Source: Streptoalloteichus hindustanus
GTDB taxonomy: Bacteria; Actinomycetota; Actinomycetes; Mycobacteriales; Pseudonocardiaceae
DNA length: 64,000 bases
Assembly: GCF_900129375.1 (NCBI RefSeq)
Contig: NZ_FQVN01000006.1
Location: forward strand, 558,001-622,000
Direction of reading: 5' to 3'
The translations under genes and the position numbers were made by a program. Positions 8,008 through 16,408 of the stretch are shown here, piece after piece. Under the pieces are notes generated by a model that worked only from the letters and a program-made list of their open reading frames with translations, ran no database searches and was not told the DNA's origin. Positions within the stretch are counted from its first letter, which is position 1. The number at the start of each line of letters is the position of its first letter.

Positions 8008-10008
8008 ATGCGCCCCGAGGACCTCACCCTGCTGCCCACGATCGGTCGCCCCACCCTGCGCGACGACCTCCTCCTCGTCGACGTCGCCTGGCCGGACCTC
8101 ACGGCCGACGAGCAGCGCGGCGCGGTGTGGCGGGTGCCGCTGGGCGAGCGGGCGGACGCGGTCGACGTGGTCGACGAGGCGGCCGGCGGGCCGACGGAGT
8201 GGACGCGCGGCGACCGCGACAGCGCGCCCCGGATCTCCCCTGACGGCAGGTGGGTGGCCTTCCTCCGGCGCGGCTCCGGCTCCGGCCCCGCCGCCCGCCC
8301 GCAGCTGCACGTCATGCCGACCGGTGGCGGCGAGGCCCGCCGGCTCACCGACCTGCCGCTGGGCGCGGGCGCCCCGGTGTGGTCGCCCGACTCCCGCCGG
8401 ATCGCGCTGGTCGCCAGGGTGCCCGAGCCCGGCCGCTACGGCACCGAGGAGGGCGTGGGCCCGGAGGCGGAGGCCCCTCGGCGCATCACCCGGCTGACCT
8501 ACCGGCTGGACGACGTCGGCTTCCTCCTCGACCGGCCCAACCAGGTGTTCGTGGTCGACGTGGCCGCCGACGACCCCGAGCCCCGCCAGCTCACCTCCCT
8601 GGCCGCCGGTGTCAGCGTCCCGACGTGGACCCCGGACGGGCGGCACCTGGTCTTCGAGACGGAGCGGGACGGCGAGCGGCCCGAGGACAGCCTGCACAGC
8701 GACCTCTACACCGTGCCGGCCGACGGCGGCGACCCCGTGCTCCTGCTCCGCACCCGCGGGCACGCCGCGCACCCGGTGGTGACCGGCGACGGCGTCCTGC
8801 TCTACCTGGGCACCGAGTTCACCGGCATTCACGCGGTGGCCCGCAACACCGGCCTGTGGGCCGTGCCGCTGGTCCTGGGCGCGACCTGCGCGGTCGGCGG
8901 CGAGCCGCGCCGGCTCACCGACGTGGAGACGGTGGACTGCGAGCCGCTGTCCGGACCGCCGGCGCCGGCCGGCGACGACGTGCTCGTCGCGGTCCGCAAC
9001 CGGGGCGCGGTCGAGCTGCGCGCGGTCCCGCTCGACGCCGAGGGCGTCGCCCTGGCCGACCTGCCGCTGGTCGTCGGCGACCGGGCCGCGGTCCGGGCCT
9101 TCGACGTGGACGGCGACCGGGTCGCCGCCGTGGTCTCCACTCCCGAGAGCCCCGCCGAGGTGGTCCTCGTCGACACCCCGGGCGGCGCGCGGACCCTCAC
9201 GGCCTGGAGTGAGCCGCTGCGCGCGGCCGGGGTGCGCCCGGCCCGGGAGATCACCGCGACCGCCCCGGACGGCTACCCGGTGCACGGCTGGCTGGTGACC
9301 CCGGAGGGCGAGGGGCCGCACCCGGTCCTGCTCTGCGTGCACGGCGGCCCGTTCCAGTACCACGGCTGGGGCTTCTTCGACGAGGCCCAGGTCTACGCGG
9401 CTGCCGGCTACGCGGTGGTGCTGCCCAACCCGCGCGGGTCGGCCGGGTACGGCCAGGAGCACGGGCGGGCCGTGATCGGCCGGTTCGGCTCGGTCGACGT
9501 CGACGACGTGCTGGCCCTGCTCAACGCCGCGCTGGAGCGGCCGGAGTGCGACGCCGAGCGGGTCGGCGTGATGGGCGGCTCCTACGGCGGGCTGCTGACC
9601 ACCTGGCTGGCCGCCCACCACGGCCACCGGTTCCGCGCCGCCTGGAGCGAGCGGGCGGTCAACGCCTGGGACTCCTTCCGCGGCTCCTCCGACATCGGCT
9701 GGTGGTTCGCCGACGCCTACTGCGGTCCGGACCCGGAGGCGCAGCGCGCGATGAGCCCGCTGACGCACGCGCACCGCATCGACCTCCCGTTCGCGGTGGT
9801 GCACTCGGAGTCGGACTGGCGGTGCCCGGTGGAGCAGGCGCAGCGGTTGTTCGTCGCGCTCCGGCTCAACGGGGTGGCCGCCGAGCTGGTGCTCTTCCCC
9901 GGCGAGGGGCACGAGCTGACCCGCTCGGGCCGGCCGCGGCACCGGCGGCAGCGGTTCGACCTCGTCCTGGAGTGGTGGGAGCGGCACCTGGTCGGCCCCG
10001 GCCGATAA
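8008..10008 (+). CDS. S9 family peptidase (prolyl oligopeptidase / acylaminoacyl-peptidase type)
   Basis: A 666-residue cytoplasmic serine peptidase. Residues 1-400 hold WD40-like/TolB-type propeller repeats (RISPDGRWVAFLRR, PVWSPDSRRIALVAR, PTWTPDGRHLVFETE). Residues 420-666 form the alpha/beta-hydrolase catalytic domain. The triad reads Ser525 in GGSYGG, Asp603 in SESDWRCP and His635 in GEGHEL, with the oxyanion region HGGPFQYHGW. The length matches acylaminoacyl-peptidases/DPP-like S9C enzymes, which trim short peptides for amino-acid turnover. There is no signal peptide. The start ATG follows a plausible -10 element but no strong ribosome site, so a short leader is likely. It stands alone between the TerC terminator and the Imm1-like gene. 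Confidence 0.92.
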   Translation: MRPEDLTLLPTIGRPTLRDDLLLVDVAWPDLTADEQRGAVWRVPLGERADAVDVVDEAAGGPTEWTRGDRDSAPRISPDGRWVAFLRRGSGSGPAARPQLHVMPTGGGEARRLTDLPLGAGAPVWSPDSRRIALVARVPEPGRYGTEEGVGPEAEAPRRITRLTYRLDDVGFLLDRPNQVFVVDVAADDPEPRQLTSLAAGVSVPTWTPDGRHLVFETERDGERPEDSLHSDLYTVPADGGDPVLLLRTRGHAAHPVVTGDGVLLYLGTEFTGIHAVARNTGLWAVPLVLGATCAVGGEPRRLTDVETVDCEPLSGPPAPAGDDVLVAVRNRGAVELRAVPLDAEGVALADLPLVVGDRAAVRAFDVDGDRVAAVVSTPESPAEVVLVDTPGGARTLTAWSEPLRAAGVRPAREITATAPDGYPVHGWLVTPEGEGPHPVLLCVHGGPFQYHGWGFFDEAQVYAAAGYAVVLPNPRGSAGYGQEHGRAVIGRFGSVDVDDVLALLNAALERPECDAERVGVMGGSYGGLLTTWLAAHHGHRFRAAWSERAVNAWDSFRGSSDIGWWFADAYCGPDPEAQRAMSPLTHAHRIDLPFAVVHSESDWRCPVEQAQRLFVALRLNGVAAELVLFPGEGHELTRSGRPRHRRQRFDLVLEWWERHLVGPGR

Positions 10009-10097
10009 CCACGAACGGGTGAGTGGGTCGAGGTGGGTCGCGGTGAGGCACGGCTCGCCCACCTGATACCTACCTCGGACGGAGCAACCTGCCGGCC

Positions 10098-10616
10098 GTG
10101 ACCCACACGATCGAGGCGTTCTACGCCAACCCGCGGGGCGTGAGCCCGGTCCTGCTGTCCACAGCCGAGGAACTCGACCAACTCGTCGACGACCTGTTCT
10201 CGGGCGTCCCCGCCGGCCACCCCGGCGGGGACGCCGCCCACCACACCGCCCACGACGCGTTGCTCTACCTCGCCGGCGGCGGGGTGGACGTGCCCGACCA
10301 CGAGCTGCGCGTGGTGATCGACCGGACGGCGAGAGTCGGCGCGCTGTCCTTCGTGGCCGACGCGACCGACCTCGGCGGGACCTGGTTCAGCCGGTCGGGG
10401 CTGCGCCTGGTCGAGCCGCCCACGCTCTACGCCGACTGCGGGAGCCTGCTGCGCTTCCCCTCGACCTCGATCCTGGCGCTGCCCGACGTGCGCGCGGCGC
10501 TCCACGAGTTCCAGCGCACCGGCTCGCGCCCGACCTGCGTCGACTGGCAGCCCGCCGCCGGGTACCTGGTGGCCGCCGCCAGGGACGCCGTGTTCTGGTT
10601 GCCCACGACCGCCTGA
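10098..10616 (+). CDS. Imm1-like immunity protein
   Basis: A 172-residue soluble protein starting at a GTG. It resembles the Imm1 (DddI-like) family of polymorphic-toxin immunity proteins: an N-terminal stretch with TAEELDQLVDDL, a beta-strand body (HELRVVIDRTARVGALSFV) and a late VDWQPA segment. Such proteins bind and block deaminase or nuclease toxins delivered by neighbouring cells. No toxin gene is adjacent, since the flanks are a peptidase and a GNAT, so it would be an orphan immunity gene. Family assignment is by overall pattern only; the protein could be an unrelated conserved actinobacterial protein. Confidence 0.55.
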   Translation: MTHTIEAFYANPRGVSPVLLSTAEELDQLVDDLFSGVPAGHPGGDAAHHTAHDALLYLAGGGVDVPDHELRVVIDRTARVGALSFVADATDLGGTWFSRSGLRLVEPPTLYADCGSLLRFPSTSILALPDVRAALHEFQRTGSRPTCVDWQPAAGYLVAAARDAVFWLPTTA

Positions 10617-10650
10617 CAGCGCGCGGACCCCCGCACGGCACGATGACGGG

Positions 10651-11178
10651 ATGAGGTGGCAGACCCGACGTGCCGTGCCCGACGACGTCCCCGAGATCGC
10701 CGCGATCAACGTCGCGGCCTGGCGGTCCGCCTACGCCGGTCTGATTCCCGACGCCGTGCTCGACGGGATGTCCGAGCGGGACCGCGCCGCCGCCTGGCTT
10801 CGGGTGCTCGCCGAACCCGACCCCGCGGCGGTGTTCGTCGCCACGGGCGACGACGGGCGGGTCGGCGCCTACTGCGCCGTCGGCGCGCCCAGCGAGGCGG
10901 GCGAAGCGCGGGAACCCTCGCCCACCGGTGAGCTCTTCTCGATCTACGCCGCGCCGTGGTCGTGGGGCACCGGCGCCGGGCACGCGGTGCACGAGCGGGC
11001 GTGGGAACACCTGCGAGCGACGGGTTTCCGCCACGCCGTGCTCTGGGTCTTCGCGGCCAACGCCTCGGCCCGACGCTTCTACGAGTCGCACGGCTGGCGC
11101 TGCGACGAGGTGGTCCAGCTCCTGCGGATCGGTGACGAGGACATCGCGGAGATCCGCTACTCCCGGCCGATCGGTTGA
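10651..11178 (+). CDS. GNAT family N-acetyltransferase
   Basis: A 175-residue acetyl-CoA-dependent acyltransferase. The GNAT fold is clear: N-terminal RRAVPDDVPEIAAINVAAWR with the helix ending in SAYAGLIPD, central strand GELFSIYAAP with the acetyl-CoA pyrophosphate loop WGTGAG, and the C-terminal HAVLWVFAANASARRFYESHGW motif. The substrate is not predictable. The gene starts 34 bases after the Imm1-like gene on the same strand, so it may be co-transcribed. It converges with the RES toxin gene 43 bases downstream. Confidence 0.88.
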   Translation: MRWQTRRAVPDDVPEIAAINVAAWRSAYAGLIPDAVLDGMSERDRAAAWLRVLAEPDPAAVFVATGDDGRVGAYCAVGAPSEAGEAREPSPTGELFSIYAAPWSWGTGAGHAVHERAWEHLRATGFRHAVLWVFAANASARRFYESHGWRCDEVVQLLRIGDEDIAEIRYSRPIG

Positions 11179-11221
11179 GGGAGGACGACGGATCCCTTGC
11201 CGCGCCGGGTTTTCCGGGCCC

Positions 11222-11878
11222 TCAGCCGAGGAGCGTGTAGTTCAGCTCCTCGCAGATCCTGGCCAGCGGCAGGTCCAGTCCCGGGTGTTCCAGCGGGAGT
11301 AACACGTCCGGCGTGTCCGGCAACGCGCTCGCACCCGGCGGGTCCCACAGGCAGATGGCCGGGTTCCCGGAGTCCATCGACGAGCGGTACCAGAGGCCGT
11401 CCAGCTCGGGGTAGGCCGCGCGGATCGCCCGCGCCCACGCCTGGGTCCGGTCCTTGGGGCCGCTGGAGATCGCCTGGGACGCGCCGGCCCTGGTCGGCCA
11501 CAGCCCGGCCAGGTCGAGCAGGCGCAGCGTGCGCCGGGGGCGCAGCACGACGAGCTGGGGCTGCCGGGTGCGGCGGTCCACGGTGGACGTCGCCTGGTAG
11601 ACCTCGGCGACGCTGGTGCGCACCGACAGGCCGAAGTACAGCACGCCGTGTTCCCTGGTCCCGCTGGGACCGCCGTCCGGCGCGATGGGGTGCGGGTCGA
11701 AGCGGGCGTGGGGGAGCGGCCCGGCGAACCGGAACGTGTTCCAGTGCTGGGGATGCCGTCCCGCGGCGGTGAACACGCGCACCAGTCGGGTGGCGCGGTG
11801 CACCGCGACCACGTCCTCGGTGCGGCGCAGCAGCGCCTGCAGGACAGCCGGAGGGGGCGGCTGGGGGAGCCGTGCCAT
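11222..11878 (-). CDS. RES-domain toxin (NAD+-degrading type)
   Basis: A 218-residue RES-domain protein, from the ATG at 11878; a TTG at 11920 is also in frame but lacks a ribosome site. The name-giving residues are seen in order: Arg in VAVHRATRLVRVF, Glu in RTSVAEVYQAT and Ser in LWYRSSMDSGN. RES toxins such as MbcT and Res destroy NAD+ by hydrolysis or phosphorolysis and stop growth. The gene directly downstream of the Xre/MbcA-like antitoxin gene on the same strand has the antitoxin-first order usual for this type II class. The Pro-rich N-terminus is longer than in many homologues. It is regulated with the antitoxin from the promoter at 12.57 kb. Confidence 0.85.
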   Translation of the reverse strand: MARLPQPPPPAVLQALLRRTEDVVAVHRATRLVRVFTAAGRHPQHWNTFRFAGPLPHARFDPHPIAPDGGPSGTREHGVLYFGLSVRTSVAEVYQATSTVDRRTRQPQLVVLRPRRTLRLLDLAGLWPTRAGASQAISSGPKDRTQAWARAIRAAYPELDGLWYRSSMDSGNPAICLWDPPGASALPDTPDVLLPLEHPGLDLPLARICEELNYTLLG

Positions 11879-11983
11879 GCGCGTCCAGTCGTCTCGTCGT
11901 GGGCCGGGAGGGGTGGTCAACCCGGGCTGGGCCGTGGGCGCCGGCTGGGGCTCCGACGGGGCGGACCGGCCGGGCTGGCCCTT

Positions 11984-12568
11984 CTACGCTGGGCTGCCCA
12001 TGACGGACGCCAGCCGGGCCACCCGGTGCGGGTCGCCGCCGGCGAGCAGCCACTCCCGGGGGGTGGCCTGCCGGTCGCCGAGCGGGAGGTCCTCCTGGGG
12101 GGTCGTCATGAACCCGGCCACCACCAGCGGCGGCTGGTCCGGCGGAACGGCGTGCAGGACCACGTCCAGGCCGGGCAGCACCCGGGCGTCGGCGAACTGC
12201 CACGCCGGCAGTCGCCACCCGCCGCGGTCCTTCCAGCCCGTCAGCCGGCCGTCGGCGAGCCGGTGCCGGATCCGGCTCGCGTCCACGCCGAGCTGGGCCG
12301 CGACCTCGGTCACGGTGAGCGCGGTGTCCCGCAGGACGGCCTGGGTGGCCACGGCCCTGGCTCTCGGGTCGGGGTCGCTGTCGACGCGCGGCGAGAGGTC
12401 GAGGCCGACCTCGGCCAACGCGTCGCGCTGGTCGGGGGAGAAGTACGCGCCGGGGGTGGGGTGCGGTGGCGCGAGCCTGCGGGCCGCGTCCTCCACGAGT
12501 TCGAGGAACTCGGCGGCGGTGGCCTTGAGTCCAGCCCTCGCCAACACCGTCTCCAGCGCCACACTCAT
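11984..12568 (-). CDS. Xre/MbcA/ParS-type antitoxin of RES toxin
   Basis: A 194-residue DNA-binding antitoxin. An acidic/helical N-terminal half precedes a winged-type HTH (LTVTEVAAQLGVDASRIRHR, about residues 85-115). The C-terminus has the toxin-neutralising signature of the DUF2384/Xre-MbcA-ParS family (TPREWLLAGGDPHRVARLA). Its role is to bind and inhibit the downstream RES protein and to repress the operon. The ATG at 12568 is chosen because a TATAAA element ends 8 bases upstream, which predicts a leaderless mRNA. An in-frame GTG lies six bases earlier. A palindrome overlaps this promoter, consistent with autoregulation. Confidence 0.82.
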   Translation of the reverse strand: MSVALETVLARAGLKATAAEFLELVEDAARRLAPPHPTPGAYFSPDQRDALAEVGLDLSPRVDSDPDPRARAVATQAVLRDTALTVTEVAAQLGVDASRIRHRLADGRLTGWKDRGGWRLPAWQFADARVLPGLDVVLHAVPPDQPPLVVAGFMTTPQEDLPLGDRQATPREWLLAGGDPHRVARLASVMGSPA

Positions 12569-12606
12569 GCGCACAGTTTATAGCGGCCGTGCGCATTCGT
12601 GCGCCC
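12567..12606 (-). promoter_or_regulatory. promoter and palindromic operator of the RES/Xre operon
   Basis: The perfect inverted repeat ATGCGCAC (12567-12574) / GTGCGCAT (12589-12596) brackets a TATAAA -10 element read on the minus strand (12582-12577). A third related half-site, GTGCGCCC, lies at 12599-12606. A repressor on this repeat would block both the promoter and the leaderless start codon. Confidence 0.65.
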
Positions 12607-12700
12607 TTGTGGCCAAATCAACCAGCTGCTTTCACCATACGCGCGCACACCGCTACAATGCGTTGTTCTGTTCGGGTGATTCTGCTCCGTTACTCCTCGC

Positions 12701-13270
12701 TCAGATGGCCCCTCCGGTCGCCCCTGTGGTCAGTCGGCGCAGTCGCAGGCCGAGCAACACCAGGACGACTCCCCAGAGGATCGCGAAGACCGCGATCACG
12801 GTAACCAACGCGAGCGCTCCGGTTCCCGGTCGCACGAACAACAACACGCCCAACAGGGCCGTCAGCGCCCCGGCGATCCCGAGCAGCCACTCGTTCCGGA
12901 TCACCCGGCGCAGGCGGACGGCGGCGACGATCTGGAGCACGCCGACGACGACCGCCCACACCGCGATGACGAGGGCCAACGCGATCGCGGTGATGCCCGG
13001 CCACAGCAGGGCGACGACGCCGGCCAGCACGCCGAGCAGGCCGAGCAGGCCCCACGTCCAGCGGTCCCCGGTCGGCGCTGTGCGGGCGGTGGCCCCCGAG
13101 AACGCGACCGACAGGGCCATCACCCCGTCGACCAGCGCGAACACCCCCCACAACAGGACGAGTGCCAGCAGCGTCACGGCCGGCCAGACCAGGGTGACCA
13201 GCCCGAACAGGATCGCGGCGACGCCCCGCGCCGCCGGCATCCACCACCGGCGCAGCATGAGTTCCCCCAC
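12701..13270 (-). CDS. HdeD/DUF308 family membrane protein
   Basis: A 189-residue protein made of six hydrophobic helices in three repeats, each with the DUF308 pattern of a helix, a short WP/RP loop and a second helix (FGLVTLVWPAVTLLALVLLW, LLWPGITAIALALVIAVWAV, LLFVRPGTGALALVTVIAV). HdeD-type proteins are linked to acid resistance in enterobacteria, but the actinobacterial members have no assigned role. The GTG start has a GGAGGAG ribosome site just upstream. The downstream start at MLRRWW is less well spaced. It is monocistronic as far as can be seen. Confidence 0.85.
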   Translation of the reverse strand: MGELMLRRWWMPAARGVAAILFGLVTLVWPAVTLLALVLLWGVFALVDGVMALSVAFSGATARTAPTGDRWTWGLLGLLGVLAGVVALLWPGITAIALALVIAVWAVVVGVLQIVAAVRLRRVIRNEWLLGIAGALTALLGVLLFVRPGTGALALVTVIAVFAILWGVVLVLLGLRLRRLTTGATGGAI

Positions 13271-13668
13271 GGCTCCTCCTTGTCGGCTCGACGCGTCCCG
13301 GTCAGCGCGACTCGGTCGGCCCGACTCGGTCGGCCCGGCTCGGTCGAATCTGTCGGGTCACGACCGGCGGGACCGTCCACTTCGGTGCGGAATGGACGAC
13401 CGCGATTGCGGCGGACGCGCGCATTCAACGGTCCGCTCGGCGCGGAAGACCGTGACGAGAGAGTGCGACGAGAGGGCGAACGAGCCACACCGGACATCCG
13501 CGCCGCGTATGACAGATCCGGCCGACCGGACTCGGTGTGACCGACCCGGGTGGAAGATCGTGAGCAGTGAATTGCCAGAGTCCGAACAGACTCCTCGCCG
13601 TGATCGCCGGAAGTGGTCGGACATTCGCCGATCACCCGCGCAATTCGTGAGCGCCGACCGGGATCGGC
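13271..13668. other. intergenic region with 14-bp tandem repeat
   Basis: About 400 bases between the starts and stops of two minus-strand genes. It holds a 14-bp tandem repeat, GACTCGGTCGGCCC at 13309-13322 and 13323-13336, with a partial third copy to 13346. Nothing else coding or regulatory is evident, although GC falls slightly toward 13.4-13.6 kb. Confidence 0.6.
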
Positions 13669-13923
13669 TCAGCCCTTCGCGCGTTCGAGATCGCGGACCT
13701 CGGCGCCCGCCTTCGCCATGAGTTGCTGCGCGAGGTCCATCAGCGCCCGCGCCCCGGCCAGCTCCTCGCCGATGCGGGGCTCGTTGGGGTCCGTGGGCTC
13801 CCGGCTGGCCCGGCCCCGCGCCCGCAGCTCGCTGCCGTCCCGCAGGCGGAGCAGGGCGGCCGCCCTGGTGTGCGAGTCGTCCTCGTCGAACTCCACCTCG
13901 ACGTGCCATCCGACTGGCTGCAT
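13669..13923 (-). CDS. DUF1876 / Rv2632c-like dsRBD-fold protein
   Basis: An 84-residue small protein. The ATG at 13923 is chosen over an upstream in-frame start because GGGGAGG lies 8 bases before it and because the family starts here (MQPVGWHVEVEFDEDDSHTR). The remaining landmarks are ALLRLRDGSELRARGRASREPTD and the closing helix LAGARALMDLAQQLMAKA. The family adopts a double-stranded-RNA-binding-domain-like fold and is restricted to actinobacteria. Its function is unknown, though mycobacterial members are often stress or dormancy linked. No operon partner is seen. Confidence 0.85.
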   Translation of the reverse strand: MQPVGWHVEVEFDEDDSHTRAAALLRLRDGSELRARGRASREPTDPNEPRIGEELAGARALMDLAQQLMAKAGAEVRDLERAKG

Positions 13924-14186
13924 CCCCGTCACCTCCCCTTCCGCTCCCCAGGGTGCGCCCACCCGGGGCCGTCCGCCAGACCTCGGGCGCGACCTGCCGG
14001 GGCTCGGCCGTCGGTGACTGTCCGTGCCCGCGGTTCGCCGGCTCGGCCACCGGAAGGATCAAGATCATTCGAATGGGGCACGGCGGGTGAGGGACGGGCC
14101 GATCGGTGTTATGAAGGAGGGCGACTCGGCGGACAGCTCGCGCGGTCGGCCCCGGGCCCGGCGAGGACCGCGGCGGACTGGGGACG

Positions 14187-15017
14187 GTGGTGCGGGTGAT
14201 CTCGGCGGAGGGCGTGGGGAGCACGTCGCTGTTGCTCGCGCTGGCCCGCGCGGCGGAGAGCCGCCGGCCCGACCGGCTGTTCACCGACCCCTACGCGGCC
14301 GAGTTCGCCGCCGCCGCGCCCGTCGTGCCCGACCTGCCGATGGAGGCCGGCGCCCGGCGCACCGCGTTGGCCGACTACCTGGCCGTGCGCACCCGCTTCT
14401 TCGACGACAGCCTGGTGGAGGCGGCCAACTTCGGCTGCCGCCAGGTGGTCCAGCTCGGGGCCGGGCTCGACACCAGGGCGTTCCGCCTGGACTGGCCGCC
14501 CGGCACCACGGTCTACGAGGTCGACCAGCCGGCGGTGCTGGAGTTCAAGGAGGCGGTGCTGGCGCGCTGCGGGGCCATGCCCCGGTCCGGCCGGATGGTG
14601 GTGCCCGCCGACCTCACGGGGGAGTGGGTCGCCGCGTTGCTCGACGCGGGCTTCGACCCCGCCGAACGCGTGGTCTGGGCGGCCGAGGGCGTCCTGTACT
14701 ACCTGACACCCGAGGACGGGGACCGGGTGATGGTCGCGCTCGGTGAGCGGACGGCCGCCGGCAGCCGGTTCGTCGTCGAGCACATCACCCGGGAGGTCGT
14801 GGGGTCGGCCACGCTCAGCGGGGTGCGCTCGGAGCTCGTCCGCCGCCGGGCGGAGTGGCGCTCCTTCGTCGACGACCCCGTGGCCTGGCTGCGTCGGCAC
14901 GGCTGGCACGTGCGCCTGTTCACGCCGAACGAGCTGTTGGCCGCGAGCGGCCGGCAGCCGGAGGGGGAGGGCGCCGAGGCGCGGGCGACCGGGTGGCTCG
15001 CGGTCTGCGAGCGCTGA
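14187..15017 (+). CDS. class I SAM-dependent methyltransferase, LCM/PF04072 family
   Basis: A 276-residue methyltransferase of the leucine carboxyl methyltransferase-like family common in actinomycetes. Landmarks are the N-terminal GVGSTSLLLALARA, the domain entry RTRFFDDSLVEA, motif I QVVQLGAGLDTRAFRLDW (SAM binding), the acidic VYEVDQPAVLEFK that holds the ribose hydroxyls, and WAAEGVLYYL with the later VEH. Substrates of this family are mostly unknown small molecules or natural-product carboxylates. The start is one of two adjacent GTGs with no strong ribosome site. It is convergent with the VOC gene. Confidence 0.88.
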   Translation: MVRVISAEGVGSTSLLLALARAAESRRPDRLFTDPYAAEFAAAAPVVPDLPMEAGARRTALADYLAVRTRFFDDSLVEAANFGCRQVVQLGAGLDTRAFRLDWPPGTTVYEVDQPAVLEFKEAVLARCGAMPRSGRMVVPADLTGEWVAALLDAGFDPAERVVWAAEGVLYYLTPEDGDRVMVALGERTAAGSRFVVEHITREVVGSATLSGVRSELVRRRAEWRSFVDDPVAWLRRHGWHVRLFTPNELLAASGRQPEGEGAEARATGWLAVCER

Positions 15018-15050
15018 CCACCCGTCCCCGTCCCCCGGCCCGTCGACGCC

Positions 15051-15443
15051 TCAGCCCGGGTGGTGGCCGGCCCGGAGGTCGGTGCGCAGCGGGTGCCCCT
15101 CGGGCACCTCGACCAGGACCAGGCGCAGCCCGTCCGGGTCGCTGATCCACGCCTCGTCCAACCCCCACGGCTCCCTGCGCGGCTCCCGCAGCACCGGGAC
15201 GCCGCGGTCCCGCAGCTCGGCGAGGACGCCGGTCAGGTCGCGCACCTGGAGCCAGAGCGCGAGGTCCTGGCTGGGCGCCCCGTCCCCCCTGCCGGACAGC
15301 TCCAGCAGGCCCTGGCCCAGGAAGAAGACCGTCCCGCCGGGGAACTCGCGGTAGACGGCGAGGCCGAGGGCGTCGCGGTAGAAGGCCAGGGACCGGTCCG
15401 GGTCCCTCGGACGGATGATCACCCGACTGCTCAGCAGTTCCAC
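15051..15443 (-). CDS. VOC family (glyoxalase/bleomycin-resistance fold) protein
   Basis: A 130-residue single VOC domain: RVIIRPRDPDRSLAFYRDALGL at the N-terminus, the second babbab module around VRDLTGVLAELRDRGVPVL, and the metal-site strand EAWISDPDGLRLVLVEVPEG with the C-terminal glutamate. The first module's ligand positions are less clear. Members include glyoxalase I, dioxygenases and drug-binding proteins, and the reaction cannot be assigned. The protein is cytoplasmic. It reads toward the methyltransferase gene with about 30 bases between the stops. Confidence 0.85.
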   Translation of the reverse strand: MELLSSRVIIRPRDPDRSLAFYRDALGLAVYREFPGGTVFFLGQGLLELSGRGDGAPSQDLALWLQVRDLTGVLAELRDRGVPVLREPRREPWGLDEAWISDPDGLRLVLVEVPEGHPLRTDLRAGHHPG

Positions 15444-15507
15444 CCTCCCTCCGTACCAGTCGCGGCCGGCCGGGGCAGGGCGTGCGGAGTGGTGCCCCGG
15501 GCATGAA

Positions 15508-15521
15508 GTTGAAATTTAAAC
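15508..15521 (+). promoter_or_regulatory. AT-rich near-palindrome upstream of dioxygenase gene
   Basis: GTTGAAATTTAAAC is palindromic except at one pair and stands out as an AT island in GC-rich DNA, 44 bases before the dioxygenase start. The size and shape fit a MarR/HxlR-type operator. The regulator is not encoded nearby. Confidence 0.45.
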
Positions 15522-15564
15522 AATCTGGCGTCAGGGTGGTGGGCACACACCTCGGGAGGGGCCC

Positions 15565-16368
15565 ATGGACCTGACAACGACGACCGCGGACGACCGGATG
15601 CCCGTGCTCTACCTGGGCCACGGCGCGCCGCCGCTGGCCGACGACCCGCTGTGGACGGGTCAGCTCGCGGACTGGGCCCGCGCGCTGCCGCGGCCCGAGG
15701 CCGTCCTGGTCGTCTCCGCGCACTGGGAGGAGGCGCCGCTCACCCTCGGGGCCACCACGACGGTGCCGCTGACCTACGACTTCTGGGGCTTCGCTGAGCG
15801 CTACTACCAGGTGCGCTACCCCGCGCCGGGCGCGCCGCGCCTGGCCGAGGCCGTGCGCAAGCTCCTCCGCTCGCCGAGCACCCCGATCCACGACGCCACG
15901 GCGCGCGGGCTGGACCACGGCGCCTACGTCCCGCTCGTCGAGATGTTCCCGGACGCCGACGTCCCCGTGCTCCAGATCTCCATGCCCACGCTCGACCCCC
16001 AGGGGTTGGTGGAACTGGGGCGGCGGCTCGCGCCGCTGCGCGACCAGGGGGTGCTGATCGTGGGGAGCGGGTTCATGACGCACAACCTGCGCGCGGTGGA
16101 CCTGCGGCGGGGGTCGGACTACGACCCGCCGGGCTGGTCGTCGGAGTTCGACGACTGGGCCGACCGCGCGCTCGCCGCGCAGGACCTCGACGCGCTGCTG
16201 GACTTCGAGCGCAAGGCCCCGGCAGCCCGGTTGGCCCACCCCAGGACGGAGCACTTCGCGCCGCTCTTCGTCGCACTGGGGGCCGCGCTCGACCGGCCGG
16301 CGGACCAGCGGACCGTGATCGACGGGTACTGGTACGGGCTGTCGAAGCGCTCGGTCCAGTTCGGCTGA
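15565..16368 (+). CDS. DODA-type extradiol ring-cleavage dioxygenase (LigB superfamily)
   Basis: A 267-residue member of the class III extradiol dioxygenases (DODA/YgiD type). Metal ligands can be placed: His in LYLGHGAPPL, His in VVSAHWEE and His in VGSGFMTHNL. ARGLDHGAYVPLVEMFP carries the conserved acid/base His. These Fe2+ or Zn2+ enzymes open catecholic rings such as DOPA or a phenolic xenobiotic. The length matches the family. The start ATG follows GGGAGGGG. An AT-rich palindrome upstream suggests repression relieved by an aromatic inducer (inference). Confidence 0.88.
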   Translation: MDLTTTTADDRMPVLYLGHGAPPLADDPLWTGQLADWARALPRPEAVLVVSAHWEEAPLTLGATTTVPLTYDFWGFAERYYQVRYPAPGAPRLAEAVRKLLRSPSTPIHDATARGLDHGAYVPLVEMFPDADVPVLQISMPTLDPQGLVELGRRLAPLRDQGVLIVGSGFMTHNLRAVDLRRGSDYDPPGWSSEFDDWADRALAAQDLDALLDFERKAPAARLAHPRTEHFAPLFVALGAALDRPADQRTVIDGYWYGLSKRSVQFG

Positions 16369-16393
16369 ACGACAGTTGGCCCGACGGCTGAGA

Positions 16394-16408
16394 TGTCCAC
16401 TATGGACA
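16394..16408 (+). promoter_or_regulatory. TGTCCA-N3-TGGACA palindrome upstream of aldo/keto reductase
   Basis: A perfect 6-bp inverted repeat with a 3-base spacer, 26 bases after the dioxygenase stop and about 210 bases before the aldo/keto reductase start. It is a candidate operator or part of a promoter. Confidence 0.4.
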
